From Bacillota bacterium (GTDB taxonomy: Bacteria; Bacillota; Clostridia; Oscillospirales; Ruminococcaceae), in contig JAKPUQ010000209.1 in the NCBI GenBank assembly GCA_029572815.1, positions 106,878 to 170,877 of the forward strand: a stretch of DNA of 64,000 bases. The letters run 5' to 3'. A model generated the notes under the pieces. That model did not search any database. It worked only from the letters and a program-made list of their open reading frames with translations, and had not been told where the DNA came from. The position numbers and the translations under genes are program-made. How positions within the stretch are numbered: position 1 is the first letter of the stretch; each line of letters starts with the position of its first letter. Below are positions 43,834-54,000 of the stretch, piece after piece.

Positions 43834-45741
43834 TTAATCCCATTTTATAAGTTTAAGGAGATATCTCTGTATCTCCAGGGCATCATTTGAGGTAAGTCCC
43901 TCGGTGCCCTTGTCAACGTCTCCGTTTATCCTTCCCTTTTCGGTCAGGTGCTGCTCGTTGCTGCCCTTTATGCCGTATTTGTCGGGATTTGCAAGAGACT
44001 GCATTATCAGTATAGCGTCCGCCAGCTCCACAGTGCCGTCACAGTTTGCGTCGCCCTTGAGGTAGTCACCTGCTGTGGGCTTCTGAGATGTTGTTGTAGT
44101 GGTTTTTACGGGAGCTGTGGTTGTCGCCGTTGTGGTCTTTGAAGGAGCCTCCCCTTCATTTATGGGATACTTCTTCAGGTCGGGCAGCTCGTCAAGGGTG
44201 ATACAGTAATCGCTGTTGTATATCTCCTTGAGGTTGTCCACGGGGTTGTTCTGCTCGCTGGTGAGATAGTTCATGTACCAGGGACAGAAATACAGCCAGG
44301 CTGCCTTATCGTTCACCAGGTTTTCAAGTGAAGGTATAGTGTCATTCTCAGACATAGCCACCATCTTGTGGCAGTCAGTGCTCTGCACCAGGCTGTAGAA
44401 GGTGGACGATATGGAGCTGAGATTGGGCATTCCGTCTGCTGCATTGTACTTGTCGTAGCCAACTATATCCACCACGTCATCGCCAGGATACCAGGCAGGA
44501 GATGTGGGGAAGGTATATCCTGTCCACACCCAGATAAGGTTGTTCAGACCGTACTCATTGGTGAGCTTGTCATAGAGGAGCCTGTAAAGCTCCTTGCAGG
44601 GCTCGGGACCCTCGGCTCCCCACCAGAACCAGCCGCCCTCGGCTTCGTGGAGAGGTCTCCACAGCACGGGAACATCGGCTTCCTTCAGCTTTTTCAGCTC
44701 CGTTGCCAGAACATCTATGTCCGCCAGAAGCACCTCATGCTCCCAGGTGCCCTCCTCAAGGGCTTTGGATATGCTGAAGGTGGTATATGTAGCCGCCGCA
44801 GACTTCACATAGAAGGCTGTTTCCTCGCTGCCCTTCTCCAGCGGCACGTTCCAGTGCCAGGTGAGAGTGGCTATGCCCTTGTACTCGTTGACCCACTGGA
44901 TAGCTCGCTCGGGAGCATGGTCACGCCATGTGGAGGTGGAGTTATACGCCAGCAGGTCGATGCCTCTTATGGCGGGCTGCTTGCCTGTGGTCTTTTCAAT
45001 ATACTGGAATTCCGCCTCGTTGTCCACTATGTAGTTCTTAGTGGTTGGGTCGGCATTGATGTTGTAGTTGTGTTCGCCGCAGTACTCCTGCTGACCTGCG
45101 ATGATATGATTGCCGTAGGTGTCGCAGAGGTAGCTGTACAGCCTTTTCGCCGAGTCAGACGCCTTCGGGTTTGAAAGCTTCCTGTCGGGACTCAGCTTGG
45201 TGAGCTTCTCCGAAGCAGGCTTCAGCGTCAGGTAGTCATAGTACGCATAGCCCCAGTAAGCCTTGAGCTCGATGGTGTTTTTGCCCTTTTTCAGGTTCAC
45301 TACGCCGCCCGAGGTCTCCTCGAACTCTGTGTTGAAGGGAAAGCTTACCTCACCCTGATTTACGCCGTTTACGTTGAGGTACTGCACCTTCTTGTTGGGG
45401 TCGCTGGGCTCACAATAGCATATAGTAAGCTCGTAAAGCCCGTCCGCAGGTACGTCCACGTCAACGCTTATGGTGGTGCCCTTCTGGTCGAGGTACGCAA
45501 AGCCGCTGCCCGAGAATTCGGATATTTCCCACTTCACTTCCTCATCGGGCTTGCTTTTGATCCCCTCGGTGTAGAACTTTCCGCCGGATGTCTTGCCGTC
45601 CTCAAACTCGTACTTGAGCACGGTGTCCGCTGCGGATACACCCTTCCCGTCTTTCATGGCAGAGGGAAAACTCATCGCTGCCGCAGCGATGAAAGCAGCC
45701 GCTACAGTGCACGCTGACCGCTTTATAATATCTTTCTTCAA
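43834..45741 (-). CDS. Cellulosomal GH26 beta-mannanase with N-terminal CBM and dockerin
   Basis: Secreted 635-aa hemicellulase. Signal peptide ~1-38, then a CBM35-like beta-sandwich (~42-175; YEFEDGKTSGGKFY, YYDYLTLKPA). The GH26 catalytic domain (~195-525) includes LTWHWNVP, WRPLHEAEGGWFWWG with the acid/base Glu, and VAMSENDTI, the likely nucleophile. A Thr-rich linker and a C-terminal dockerin with two Ca-binding repeats (DANCDGTVELADAILIMQS and GLTSNDALEIQRYLLKL) follow, so the enzyme should dock onto a cohesin scaffoldin. No cohesin protein is in the window. First gene of a GH26-GH9 operon. Confidence 0.93.
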   Translation of the reverse strand: MKKDIIKRSACTVAAAFIAAAAMSFPSAMKDGKGVSAADTVLKYEFEDGKTSGGKFYTEGIKSKPDEEVKWEISEFSGSGFAYLDQKGTTISVDVDVPADGLYELTICYCEPSDPNKKVQYLNVNGVNQGEVSFPFNTEFEETSGGVVNLKKGKNTIELKAYWGYAYYDYLTLKPASEKLTKLSPDRKLSNPKASDSAKRLYSYLCDTYGNHIIAGQQEYCGEHNYNINADPTTKNYIVDNEAEFQYIEKTTGKQPAIRGIDLLAYNSTSTWRDHAPERAIQWVNEYKGIATLTWHWNVPLEKGSEETAFYVKSAAATYTTFSISKALEEGTWEHEVLLADIDVLATELKKLKEADVPVLWRPLHEAEGGWFWWGAEGPEPCKELYRLLYDKLTNEYGLNNLIWVWTGYTFPTSPAWYPGDDVVDIVGYDKYNAADGMPNLSSISSTFYSLVQSTDCHKMVAMSENDTIPSLENLVNDKAAWLYFCPWYMNYLTSEQNNPVDNLKEIYNSDYCITLDELPDLKKYPINEGEAPSKTTTATTTAPVKTTTTTSQKPTAGDYLKGDANCDGTVELADAILIMQSLANPDKYGIKGSNEQHLTEKGRINGDVDKGTEGLTSNDALEIQRYLLKLIKWD

Positions 45742-45777
45742 TTTGATCCCTCCAGATCGGTTTATTAAATTTTCAAT

Positions 45778-45822
45778 GTTAAGCTTAAAATTTAAGTGCC
45801 TAAGTTAAACTAAAAGCTTAAC
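45778..45822. repeat. Inverted repeat in the GH26 leader
   Basis: Nine-base arms GTTAAGCTT (45778-45786) and AAGCTTAAC (45814-45822), 27 bases apart, within the AT-rich untranslated leader of the GH26-GH9 operon, shortly downstream of the predicted start of transcription. It could be an operator or a long-range RNA stem. Confidence 0.5.
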
Positions 45823-45838
45823 GCATACTTCCAAATCT

Positions 45839-45867
45839 ATAATAGCACATTTTCCTTGAAAATGCAA
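45839..45867 (-). promoter_or_regulatory. Sigma-A promoter of the GH26-GH9 operon
   Basis: Minus strand TTGCAT (45862-45867), 17-base spacer, TATTAT (45839-45844). Confidence 0.6.
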
Positions 45868-45928
45868 GAGATTTTATGAAACATTCCTAAAAATGGTATG
45901 TTTTCGGGAAAACGCAATTAATGGTCAG

Positions 45929-46828
45929 TCATCTTTCATCATTATTTAAGCCGTCGGAACTGCCCTTTCTGAACACCAGCCACAGTACAACCGCGGCTAT
46001 GGTTCCGAAGAAAATAAGCCCCAGCCAGGCGGCAAACGGCACCTCGTCATCAACAGGGCGGAGCTCCGCAAAGGCTGCCGCCGAGGGCTCCCCGACACAG
46101 AAGGTCAGCCCGTTTTCACGGGCGTAACGCTCCGCAGCTGTACACGGCTCCCCTGTGATGACCAGGTCGGTCTGCTTTATCAGAAGGTTACCGTCGCAGT
46201 CATAGCCCAGTGCCTCATCGCCGATGGTCTCTACGGTGGGGGGAATATATATGGTCTCAATTTCTCGGCACTGATAAAACGCCCGCTCACCAATGTTCAC
46301 AAGGCAGTCTCCCGTTTCCACGGTTCGCAGCTCCGTACAGCCTGAAAAGCAGAACTTGTCCACGGTCTCAAGTCCCATGGGCAGCTCCACATCGGTCAGC
46401 GAGGTGCAGGCACGGAAGCAGGAATCGGGCAGCACACGCAATGTCCCGGGGAGCTCCGCACAGGACAGAGACGCGCAGCCGCAGAAGCAGCCCATGCCTA
46501 TCTCCTCAAGTCCCTCGGGAAGCTCCACAGTCTCAAGCTCGTAGCAGGCGTAGAAGCTGTGATGACCTATCCTTTCGACTGTATCGGGAAGCTTTATCCA
46601 TTTGAGGCTGTTGCAGTTATAGAATGCGTTATCCCTTACCTCAGTAACGGGGCAGCCCTCGATAAATCCTGGAATGTCTATGTATACGGGCTTTCCCGTA
46701 TAGCCTACGATGGTCGCCTCACCGTCGATTATGGTGTAATCATAGCTGCTCGGCAGTGTTTCTGCGGCGTCTGTATCAGTGCCGCCCGTCAGTACAGCTG
46801 CTGCCGCAAGCAAAATCAGTTTCTTCAT
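45929..46828 (-). CDS. BspA-like leucine-rich repeat surface protein
   Basis: A 299-aa secreted protein: signal peptide ~1-22, then about six LRR_5/BspA-type repeats of ~23 residues (~60-215) with patterns such as NAFYNCNSLKWIKLP and SFYACYELETVELP, a short spacer, and a C-terminal transmembrane helix (~265-285) followed by a polar, mixed-charge tail. No LPXTG-like motif precedes the helix, so it is probably membrane-anchored rather than sortase-linked. Such repeats mediate adhesion or protein binding. It lies between the dockerin enzymes and the pilus operon. Confidence 0.85.
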   Translation of the reverse strand: MKKLILLAAAAVLTGGTDTDAAETLPSSYDYTIIDGEATIVGYTGKPVYIDIPGFIEGCPVTEVRDNAFYNCNSLKWIKLPDTVERIGHHSFYACYELETVELPEGLEEIGMGCFCGCASLSCAELPGTLRVLPDSCFRACTSLTDVELPMGLETVDKFCFSGCTELRTVETGDCLVNIGERAFYQCREIETIYIPPTVETIGDEALGYDCDGNLLIKQTDLVITGEPCTAAERYARENGLTFCVGEPSAAAFAELRPVDDEVPFAAWLGLIFFGTIAAVVLWLVFRKGSSDGLNNDER

Positions 46829-47014
46829 AGCAAGATCCTCCTATGAAGAAAGTATAACACCCGTGGATTTTCGGGAAAAGGGATTTTTCTCGCCATGATC
46901 TGCGCTTTCCCGCGAAGATGTACCTTTCGCGCTCCCGCTCCGACAGGCTGAAACAGAAAATCCTGCCGACAATTGTCGCAGACCGGCGAAATATTTCCCG
47001 ACTGCAGTGCACAA

Positions 47015-47048
47015 TAAAAAAGCTGCCGGCACTTTCGTACCGACAGCC
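47015..47048 (-). terminator. Terminator of the pilus operon
   Basis: Minus-strand stem GCTGTCGGTA/TGCCGGCAGC (with G-U pairs) followed by six T; it lies about 55 bases after the minor pilin stop. Confidence 0.8.
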
Positions 47049-47103
47049 TTTACCCCTTCCATTTCCTTCCGAGGTATCTCAGCGTTGCCGCTGAACTTTT
47101 CAA

Positions 47104-48150
47104 TTAGTCGTTCCTCTTTCTCGGCTTCATCGTTATGCCGATCATGATGAACATTATTCCGCCCATTCCCATTGGAAGTACAGGCCACCAGAGCTGTCCC
47201 GTCTGAGGGATCTTCTCCTTTGGTGCGGTGGTCGTTGTGCTTGTGGGAGGCGGTGCTGTTGTTTTCGGAGCAGTAGTCTTTTCAGTGCTTCCACCTGTGG
47301 TAGTAGTTGTGGTGGTAGTGGTCGTCGTTGTCGTTGTGGTGGTCGTAGTTGTGGCAGTTACGTTCTTGTAGCTGTTCCTTATAAGGTACTGGGTATCGTT
47401 ATGCTCGATCCTTACCTCATAGTCCACAGGAACCTCACGCTCGGCAACTCTCCACTGTGAAGAATTGTCTTTTGCCACCCAGCGGTACTGCCACTCATTG
47501 CTCTCGTTGAGAGTGACTGTGTCATAGAGTGCCTCGTCCTTGAAAATATCAACTGTAACATATGTGGGACGCGCCTGATAGGCGTTGTCATCATCTACCC
47601 ACACCTTTCTGACTGTGTAGGCCGTCACATTGTCACTAAGAGTTACTCTGACTATCTTTGGATATGCATTAAATCTGAAGCTGCTGCTGTCACTTCTGAC
47701 TTCCATCAGCAGCGGCGAGGACTCATAGTAGTAAACTCCGTCCTCAAGAGGATATCCTACCGCAAGATAGAGTCCGTCATCAAGTCCGCTGAATACAGCA
47801 GCGCCATTTTCGTTGGTGTATCCCTCCGCCAGTGCATCAAGCTGCTTCATTATCGCGAAGCTCTCGAGAGTCTGTGCCGCATGGCTTATGTTTTCCACGG
47901 ACATATCTCCCAGGTCTGCCTGACAATCTGCAAAAGCACCTGTCAGCACGAATTCTTCGCCGTTTCTTTCGCCTGCGCGGTAGATCTTCCAGCGCATACC
48001 CTTCAGAACTGTATCGTCTTTTTTACATTCGAGAGTGATGCTCTTGTCAGAGGCAGCTGAAAGATCCATCGGGGCTGCCAAACAGAATGTAAACAGCATA
48101 CAAAGCATACTCATCAACAAGCATAAAGCACTTTTACGGACCTTCTGCAT
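47104..48150 (-). CDS. Minor/basal pilin with Thr-only stalk and IPQTG anchor
   Basis: About 348 aa from an ATG with an AAAGGAG eight bases upstream. Numbered from an upstream Met six residues earlier: signal peptide to ~40; a SpaA-like beta domain ~44-170; a Cna_B-type domain ~180-268 (YTVRKVWVDDDNA); an uninterrupted run of 18 Thr at 274-291; a Thr/Pro-rich linker; sorting signal IPQTG at 320-324; a hydrophobic helix; and the tail KPRKRND. IPQTG instead of LPXTG suggests either a separate sorting step or tolerance by the local sortase. Last gene of the pilus operon; overlaps the sortase gene by 17 bases. Confidence 0.88.
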   Translation of the reverse strand: MQKVRKSALCLLMSMLCMLFTFCLAAPMDLSAASDKSITLECKKDDTVLKGMRWKIYRAGERNGEEFVLTGAFADCQADLGDMSVENISHAAQTLESFAIMKQLDALAEGYTNENGAAVFSGLDDGLYLAVGYPLEDGVYYYESSPLLMEVRSDSSSFRFNAYPKIVRVTLSDNVTAYTVRKVWVDDDNAYQARPTYVTVDIFKDEALYDTVTLNESNEWQYRWVAKDNSSQWRVAEREVPVDYEVRIEHNDTQYLIRNSYKNVTATTTTTTTTTTTTTTTTTTTGGSTEKTTAPKTTAPPPTSTTTTAPKEKIPQTGQLWWPVLPMGMGGIMFIMIGITMKPRKRND

Positions 48151-49060
48151 TCTCATCACTCCTTTCATTTTTTGTCTCGGCTGCGGAGACCTCCTGTCCC
48201 CTGAAATATTCCTCTACAGCCCTGCGGCTGCTTTCATAAGAGCTCTTTTTCTTTTTCCTTCCGCCGAACATCATTATGATGAACAGTATCAGCAATATCG
48301 GTGCAGCTATAACAGGTGCCACGATGAATGGCGATATCATGAAGCCATCATTGGCAACATAGACCTTCATCTCCTCCCTGGTCTCTATCCTTCTGCCCCT
48401 TACGAGGAGCCTGTGGGAATTGATACCGTATGGAGTACAGGTGAACAGCGTACAGTAGTCCTTATCAGGATCTATTGCCAGATCCTCTACCTCATAGGGC
48501 TTTACGGTCTTGATCTGATCCACCTGGTATGTGAGAACATCAGACAGGACCGTTATGTAGAATACGTCTCCTATCTCCATCTTGTCAAGGTCAGTGAAAA
48601 GCCTTGCACTGGGAAGTCCTCTGTGTCCCGACAGTACAGAGTGTGTACCTTTGCCGCCTACGGGAAGACTCGTTCCGGGCAGATGTCCTGCCGCTATCTG
48701 GAGAACGTTCTCATCGACGCTGTGGTATATGGGAAGCTCAACCTTGATCTTCTCAATGGTGACATATCCCATTATTCCTGTTCCTGTAATGTCAAGTGTT
48801 TCGTCGTAGCCCGCCACGCGCTCGGGGTGAAAAAGTACGCCCTGGGTGGAAGCTATCTTCCTGTTATATTCGTTCGCAGCTCTGATAAGCTGTTCCTGCT
48901 GCTCATTGCTCATTGACTCTGCAATATCGTTATAACTCTGTATAGCGCGTGACTGGTGCATGGCGTTGATATGCTCGCTGACCGTGGGGTACAGCAGCAG
49001 CGCCAGACCAAGTAACAGAGCAGCAAACGGCAGCGACTTCAGAATAAAGCGCTTCATCAA
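48134..49060 (-). CDS. srtC: Class C (pilus) sortase
   Basis: A 308-aa transpeptidase that polymerises pilins. Transmembrane helices at both ends (~10-28 and ~245-265). It contains HQSRAIQSY near the N-terminus, the catalytic His in LSGHRGLPSARLF, the catalytic Cys in TLFTCTPYGINSHRLLVRG with its essential Arg, and the C-terminal anchor. It sits between the major pilin and the minor pilin, as expected for a dedicated pilus sortase. It is intact, unlike its second copy at 57844-58731. Confidence 0.94.
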   Translation of the reverse strand: MMKRFILKSLPFAALLLGLALLLYPTVSEHINAMHQSRAIQSYNDIAESMSNEQQEQLIRAANEYNRKIASTQGVLFHPERVAGYDETLDITGTGIMGYVTIEKIKVELPIYHSVDENVLQIAAGHLPGTSLPVGGKGTHSVLSGHRGLPSARLFTDLDKMEIGDVFYITVLSDVLTYQVDQIKTVKPYEVEDLAIDPDKDYCTLFTCTPYGINSHRLLVRGRRIETREEMKVYVANDGFMISPFIVAPVIAAPILLILFIIMMFGGRKKKKSSYESSRRAVEEYFRGQEVSAAETKNERSDENAEGP

Positions 49061-49155
49061 AAGCTCCTTGAGAAATATTTATAGTCATGCAGTGGAGGAA
49101 GGCTCCCCCACTGCACTCAGTTATTCAGATTTTTTGTGATAGATCGTTGTAATGA

Positions 49156-50941
49156 TTAGTTTTCCTTAGCCATTCTCTTCTTTGTGATAAGGAGAACGCC
49201 TGAACCTGCTACCAGGATACCGCCGAAGAGGTAGAACAGCTTTGTACCGATACCACCGGTTGAAGGAAGATTTGAGAACTGTACGTTAACAACCTCTACA
49301 CCGTATGTATTGTCAGAAGCATCTACATCAATGGTTGTTGAACCGTCCTTGGTTACTGTCCAGTTAGGACCGTCCAGATCAGGAGCGGACTCAATCTTAA
49401 TTTCAACATTGGCAGCCTTCTTATAGCCCTCAGGAACCACGATCTCTTCGATGGTGTATTTTTCACAATCGCCAAGACCTGTAAATGTAACGATACCGTT
49501 AGAATCTACGAACGCCTCTACATTAACACTATTTGCTGTATCCTTCTCGATAGTAGACTGGGTGATCTTCTTATACTTCTTTCCGCCTTCTTCATATTTG
49601 TCAGCTGTATCAGCTGTAGAAGCTGTTGTGGTATATGAACCGTCCTTAAGCTTGAAGTATGTGCCTCCAGCATCCTCAACGAAGATCTCACCGGCAACTA
49701 CTACCTTATTGACGCCTTCACCTGTGATACGGAACATTGCGCCTGTAAGAACTGTACCGTGATTGTCAACCTTCTTGATCTTTACAGCTGTAGTATAGGT
49801 CTTAACAAAATCATCGGGAGTCTTACCTGTTACATCACCATCATCAGGACCGGGCTCATCAGGCTTGGGAGGATTATCTCCTTCTGCAGGAGTACCTTTA
49901 GCATCCTCATTAGGATCATTTGAGTATGTGAGGCTTGCTGTATTGGGATTACCTGCATCGGTAATCACAGCATTCTCATTTAATATTGCCTTATACTCAA
50001 GAACGATATCGTCACCTACGTTATAGTGACTGAACAGATCAACAGCGTTTTCAAATACTACCTTGATATCTGTTCCTGTAGTTGCGTTATACTCCGAAGC
50101 AGCTACATAGTAGTTTCCACTCTTTGTTGCTACAGGACCATCATCATCTAATGTCAGAGCAGTGCCATTGACTTTTACTGACAGGGAATCATTATAAGTA
50201 AGGCCCTTTGAAAGTGTATCGTTTATTACGAAGAAATACTTATCATAACCGGTTATATCAGGAACCTTTGTCTTGATCCTGTAGGTAACAACATCTCCGA
50301 TGGAAGCCGAATTAGCGTCAACTTCATTTTCACCGTCTACTATTACCTTATCAAGGGTAGGCAGAGAGTGCTTGGCATTGATCTCTGTGTTTCCTACTAT
50401 CTGAAGGAGATTAGCACTCTTGACCTTGACATTTCCGTCATTCCCTGTTCCGAGAGGCTTGCTCTCATCAACAACAAGATACCAGCCGTCTGCTAATTCT
50501 GTATTTGTGTAGTTGTTTCCGTTCTTAGTAAGTTCCTTTTTATTGCCAGCATTAAGAACGCCAGTATCATTGAATACCTTAGCAAGCTTCTGTACCTTTG
50601 CAGCATCGGTGATCTTTGTCAGTACGGCAGCAACATCATTAACTGTTGCGTTAGCAGCAATATCAGCTTCAATGCCGAGATCAGCCTTATGAGTATTAAG
50701 AGCAGCTATAAGCTTTGTATAGTCAACGCCGTCTCCCCAACGCATATCCGAGAGAGAACCATCAGATCCGAGTGTACCTGTAATGATCTGATAAGCATTG
50801 TATGTATGTTCGATCTTGTCTGTATCAACTACAGTAAGAGAGTGGTTAGCTGCAAAAAGCAGTAAGGCCTGTTGCTGCTAAGGGAGTGATTGCCATAAAG
50901 GCTGCTGTCATCATCGCTAATGCGCGTTTATTAGTTTTCAT
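49156..50941 (-). CDS. Major pilin (isopeptide-forming fimbrial subunit), signal peptide frame-broken
   Basis: Backbone pilin. The body (MRWGDGVDYTKL ... LPSTGG) is open over 529 aa. The true start is the ATG at 50941: MKTNKRALAMMTAAFMAITP and on to GLTAF, then a stop caused by one extra base in an A5 run (plus 50854-50858); dropping it continues AANHSLTVVDTDKIEHTYNAYQI into the body, 594 aa in all. Domains: an N-terminal pilin domain, a D2-type isopeptide fimbrial domain (~KTKVPDITGYDKYFFVINDTL), a Cna_B domain near the end, then the sorting signal LPSTGG, hydrophobic helix and KKRMAKEN. Without the signal peptide it would not be exported. Sequencing error is possible. Confidence 0.88.
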
Positions 50942-51010
50942 ATATTTTCCTCCATTTTAATATATTTTTGTTTTTTGCGGATGTGCGTATGCAACTTTCA
51001 GGAAGCCATT

Positions 51011-54000
51011 TCAGTCACGCCTCCTTCTGCGCTTGTATGCAGCGCATCCGCTTAATATACCCATTGCTGTCAGGAAGCCGCCAAGCACGTAGATGCCTGT
51101 TGTTCCTCTGCCGCCTGTTGCAGGCAGCTTGTACCAGATGTACTTATTTGTGATGGTAATAGGATTGTCCGCACTGTTAGTCTGGACGTTATTACCGGAA
51201 TAGCTTACGTCAAAGTCTCCGGCTCTGCCCTCTGAATTTACGGGGACACCGTTTACCTTGATCTCCTTGACGTAGTATTCATATTTGCGATTAGGATCTT
51301 CTGCAAGATCAGTTGTAGACCACGACTTTGTCCAGGTACCGTTTGAAAGAGTAAAGGTCTCGAATAATTGGTCGCCTGAACCCGTTACCTTTCTTGGTGC
51401 GATAGATGTATCTTCATCAAGAAGCATATTATACACACCGCTGGAGTAAGTCAATGTGACCTTACCTGTTTCTCTGTCAACAGATGCAGTATAGCCTAAA
51501 GGCGCTTCTACAAATTCATCAACGTAGAATGGCACATTAGATGACTTTGCTTCAACATAAAGCACCATATTTCCCTTTGATGTATCAACATCTGTCGGTA
51601 TCGGAAAACGAGGATTGGAAAGCTGAACCCATTCACCATCTTCACCGTTTCTCGAATCAACAGCAACATACCTGGTATATAGCGGGTTTCCACGATCATC
51701 ATATCCTTGTATCTCTGTTGACTCATATTGAAGTGTAAGCTGGAACTCCATTGGATTATTATTATTTTCATTGCACATAACATAAGTCGTAAAGCTGTAT
51801 TTTGAACCAGGAACATAATTCTGTGGACTCAGTGGCATTTCAATTCCCTGCCATGAACCTTGTCTGTTAGAAACATAAACAGAACCTTCATTATAACAGT
51901 TTGCATTTGTTACCACCTCAGCTTGAACAATATGATTATTATTCCTTCCATCTCTTATAACCCATGGACTTATACTCGTTGAATTATAGTCATAGTGCTG
52001 AATCGGTTCAACGACCGCTTCACCTGTGAGAACAACGTCACCTGTGCCTTCGATTACATCTGCGTGTACTCCGCCCTTGGCAGCTACAAATTCATCAATG
52101 CGGAAACGCTGTAACTTATCACCGCTTGTTGGAGAATTCTCAACGTAGATATTAATGTTAGTGGCTCCTTCTGGAATTTTAACCTTATCATTATACAAAT
52201 GAATCCAATCATTTGAATCCAAAGGAACCTCCTTATTATCAAGCCAATCCCAATGCTCTCCTTCTGAATCTTTATAATTCAATGCCAGAACAAGGCGTCT
52301 ATTTCCTTCAGCTTTGTTATTTACTTCATTCCCCTGCCAATCAATGTTATTGTCAGCAGATGCATATAAGCCGAAGCTATAAGTGTGCCCAGGAATAAAC
52401 GTACCTGTGGGAATCATATATCTGATTCCATCGTTGTTTGTAACAAGAAGAGCATCATTAAGTGCATACGTGTTTGTACCACTGGTGGAAAAGCCTGTAT
52501 TTCCGCCATATCTCTTTTCCCAGCCATTTGTGGTCTGTGTGAACGAGTGTCTGAGTATCGTATAAAGCGGAGGCTGCTTTTCCTGATAAACCATTGTTAT
52601 AACAGGATTAGCTGTCTCGATGTCTACGGAACAAACTCCGCCGCTCTCCGTAACTGTACAGCCGGTCGTCTTGTCTTCATCAAATCCTACAAATGTAACA
52701 TCTGAATCAGCAGGCGGTGTTACTGAGTATTCAATGCTTCCGCCCACATAAGCTTTACCGGTATACCATTCCTTAAGTGTCCTGCCCTTTGTATCGACTG
52801 CTCTGATAGTAAGGGTCGTAGGATCGGGAGCACCATATTCCTCCCACTTTCTGTGAAGCTCAACTTCAATGTTAAAGCCGGAAGTATTCTTCAATGGTGT
52901 ACCGTCATTGTCGAGCCACACCTTCTGGGCGTGGATCTCAACTTCGCTTGTTGATTTATTCTGGATCAGCGAATCCTGATGTGAGTTTTCAAGAGTATTC
53001 TTGTATTCCACAGCGTAACCCATAGGAACGTCAAGCTCTTTTACTCTGTAGGAATAAGTATGTGTGCCATACCTTACAGGAAGATCACTGAAATCCAGAT
53101 ACCAATGATTTTCGTCTTTCAGAGCAAATGTCTTCTTTTTGTTGTAAACAATGATGCTCTCGTTGCCATTCTCATCAGTTCGTATGATATTGAATCGTAT
53201 CATATCATCAGAATGGTCAATGTTGTTATCCACCCACTTCTTTTCAACTTTAAGATCAATAAGCTCTTCTCTTACCTTATTGGTGAATTCATACACACCA
53301 TTTTCCGCAAGCTTCAGACGCTGGCTTTCTATGTCATATATTCCCGAATCAGGATTCAGGATATGTGAATCATTGTTATTGATATTGACCTCTGAATAAA
53401 CAGATGAATCAATGCCGATCTCCTTGACGTAGTAGTGCGCATTCTGATCGAGCTTAGGAAATACCTTGCTGCCGCCGTTTGTAAGTGTAAACGGATCGCC
53501 ATAGGGTTCGTATTCGCCTTCTTCATGTTCCTTATAGAGCTGGAAGGTGTATGACTGGTTCTTATAATCAGCGGTGGTATTTGAACCGCCGTCGACCTTT
53601 TTCTCTACTCGGATAGGCTTTAATGTAGGAAGATTGAACGCCATTGCAAGGTTTGAATAGTTACCGCCTCGCTCAAGGTAGAAGATCTTGATATTATGGT
53701 CGTTCTGTTTTGCATCTGCCCAATAGTCCTTATTAGGATCAACTGTTTCACCTTTTTGCTTTTTAGCTGCTGCAATAAGGTCGCTTATCTTATACTTTTT
53801 TGCTTTGATAATTGAACTTTCTCCGGTTGATGCGCTGGTCGAGAATGGAGAAGTATATTCGTCATATACCCACGGAACATCATCCTTGTCATATATCTGA
53901 CCGCTCTCATCCTGTGTACAGCCGTCAAAAGCAAAGCCCTTATAAGGAGTTCCGTCCCCCTTGTTATTCAGGAAATTCTGAAGATTAAAATTAGGATTAT

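Noticed and set aside
47312..47380. Thr-codon array as a CRISPR-like or satellite repeat
   Set aside because: It is a coding ACN run in the minor pilin, without spacers or unit structure.
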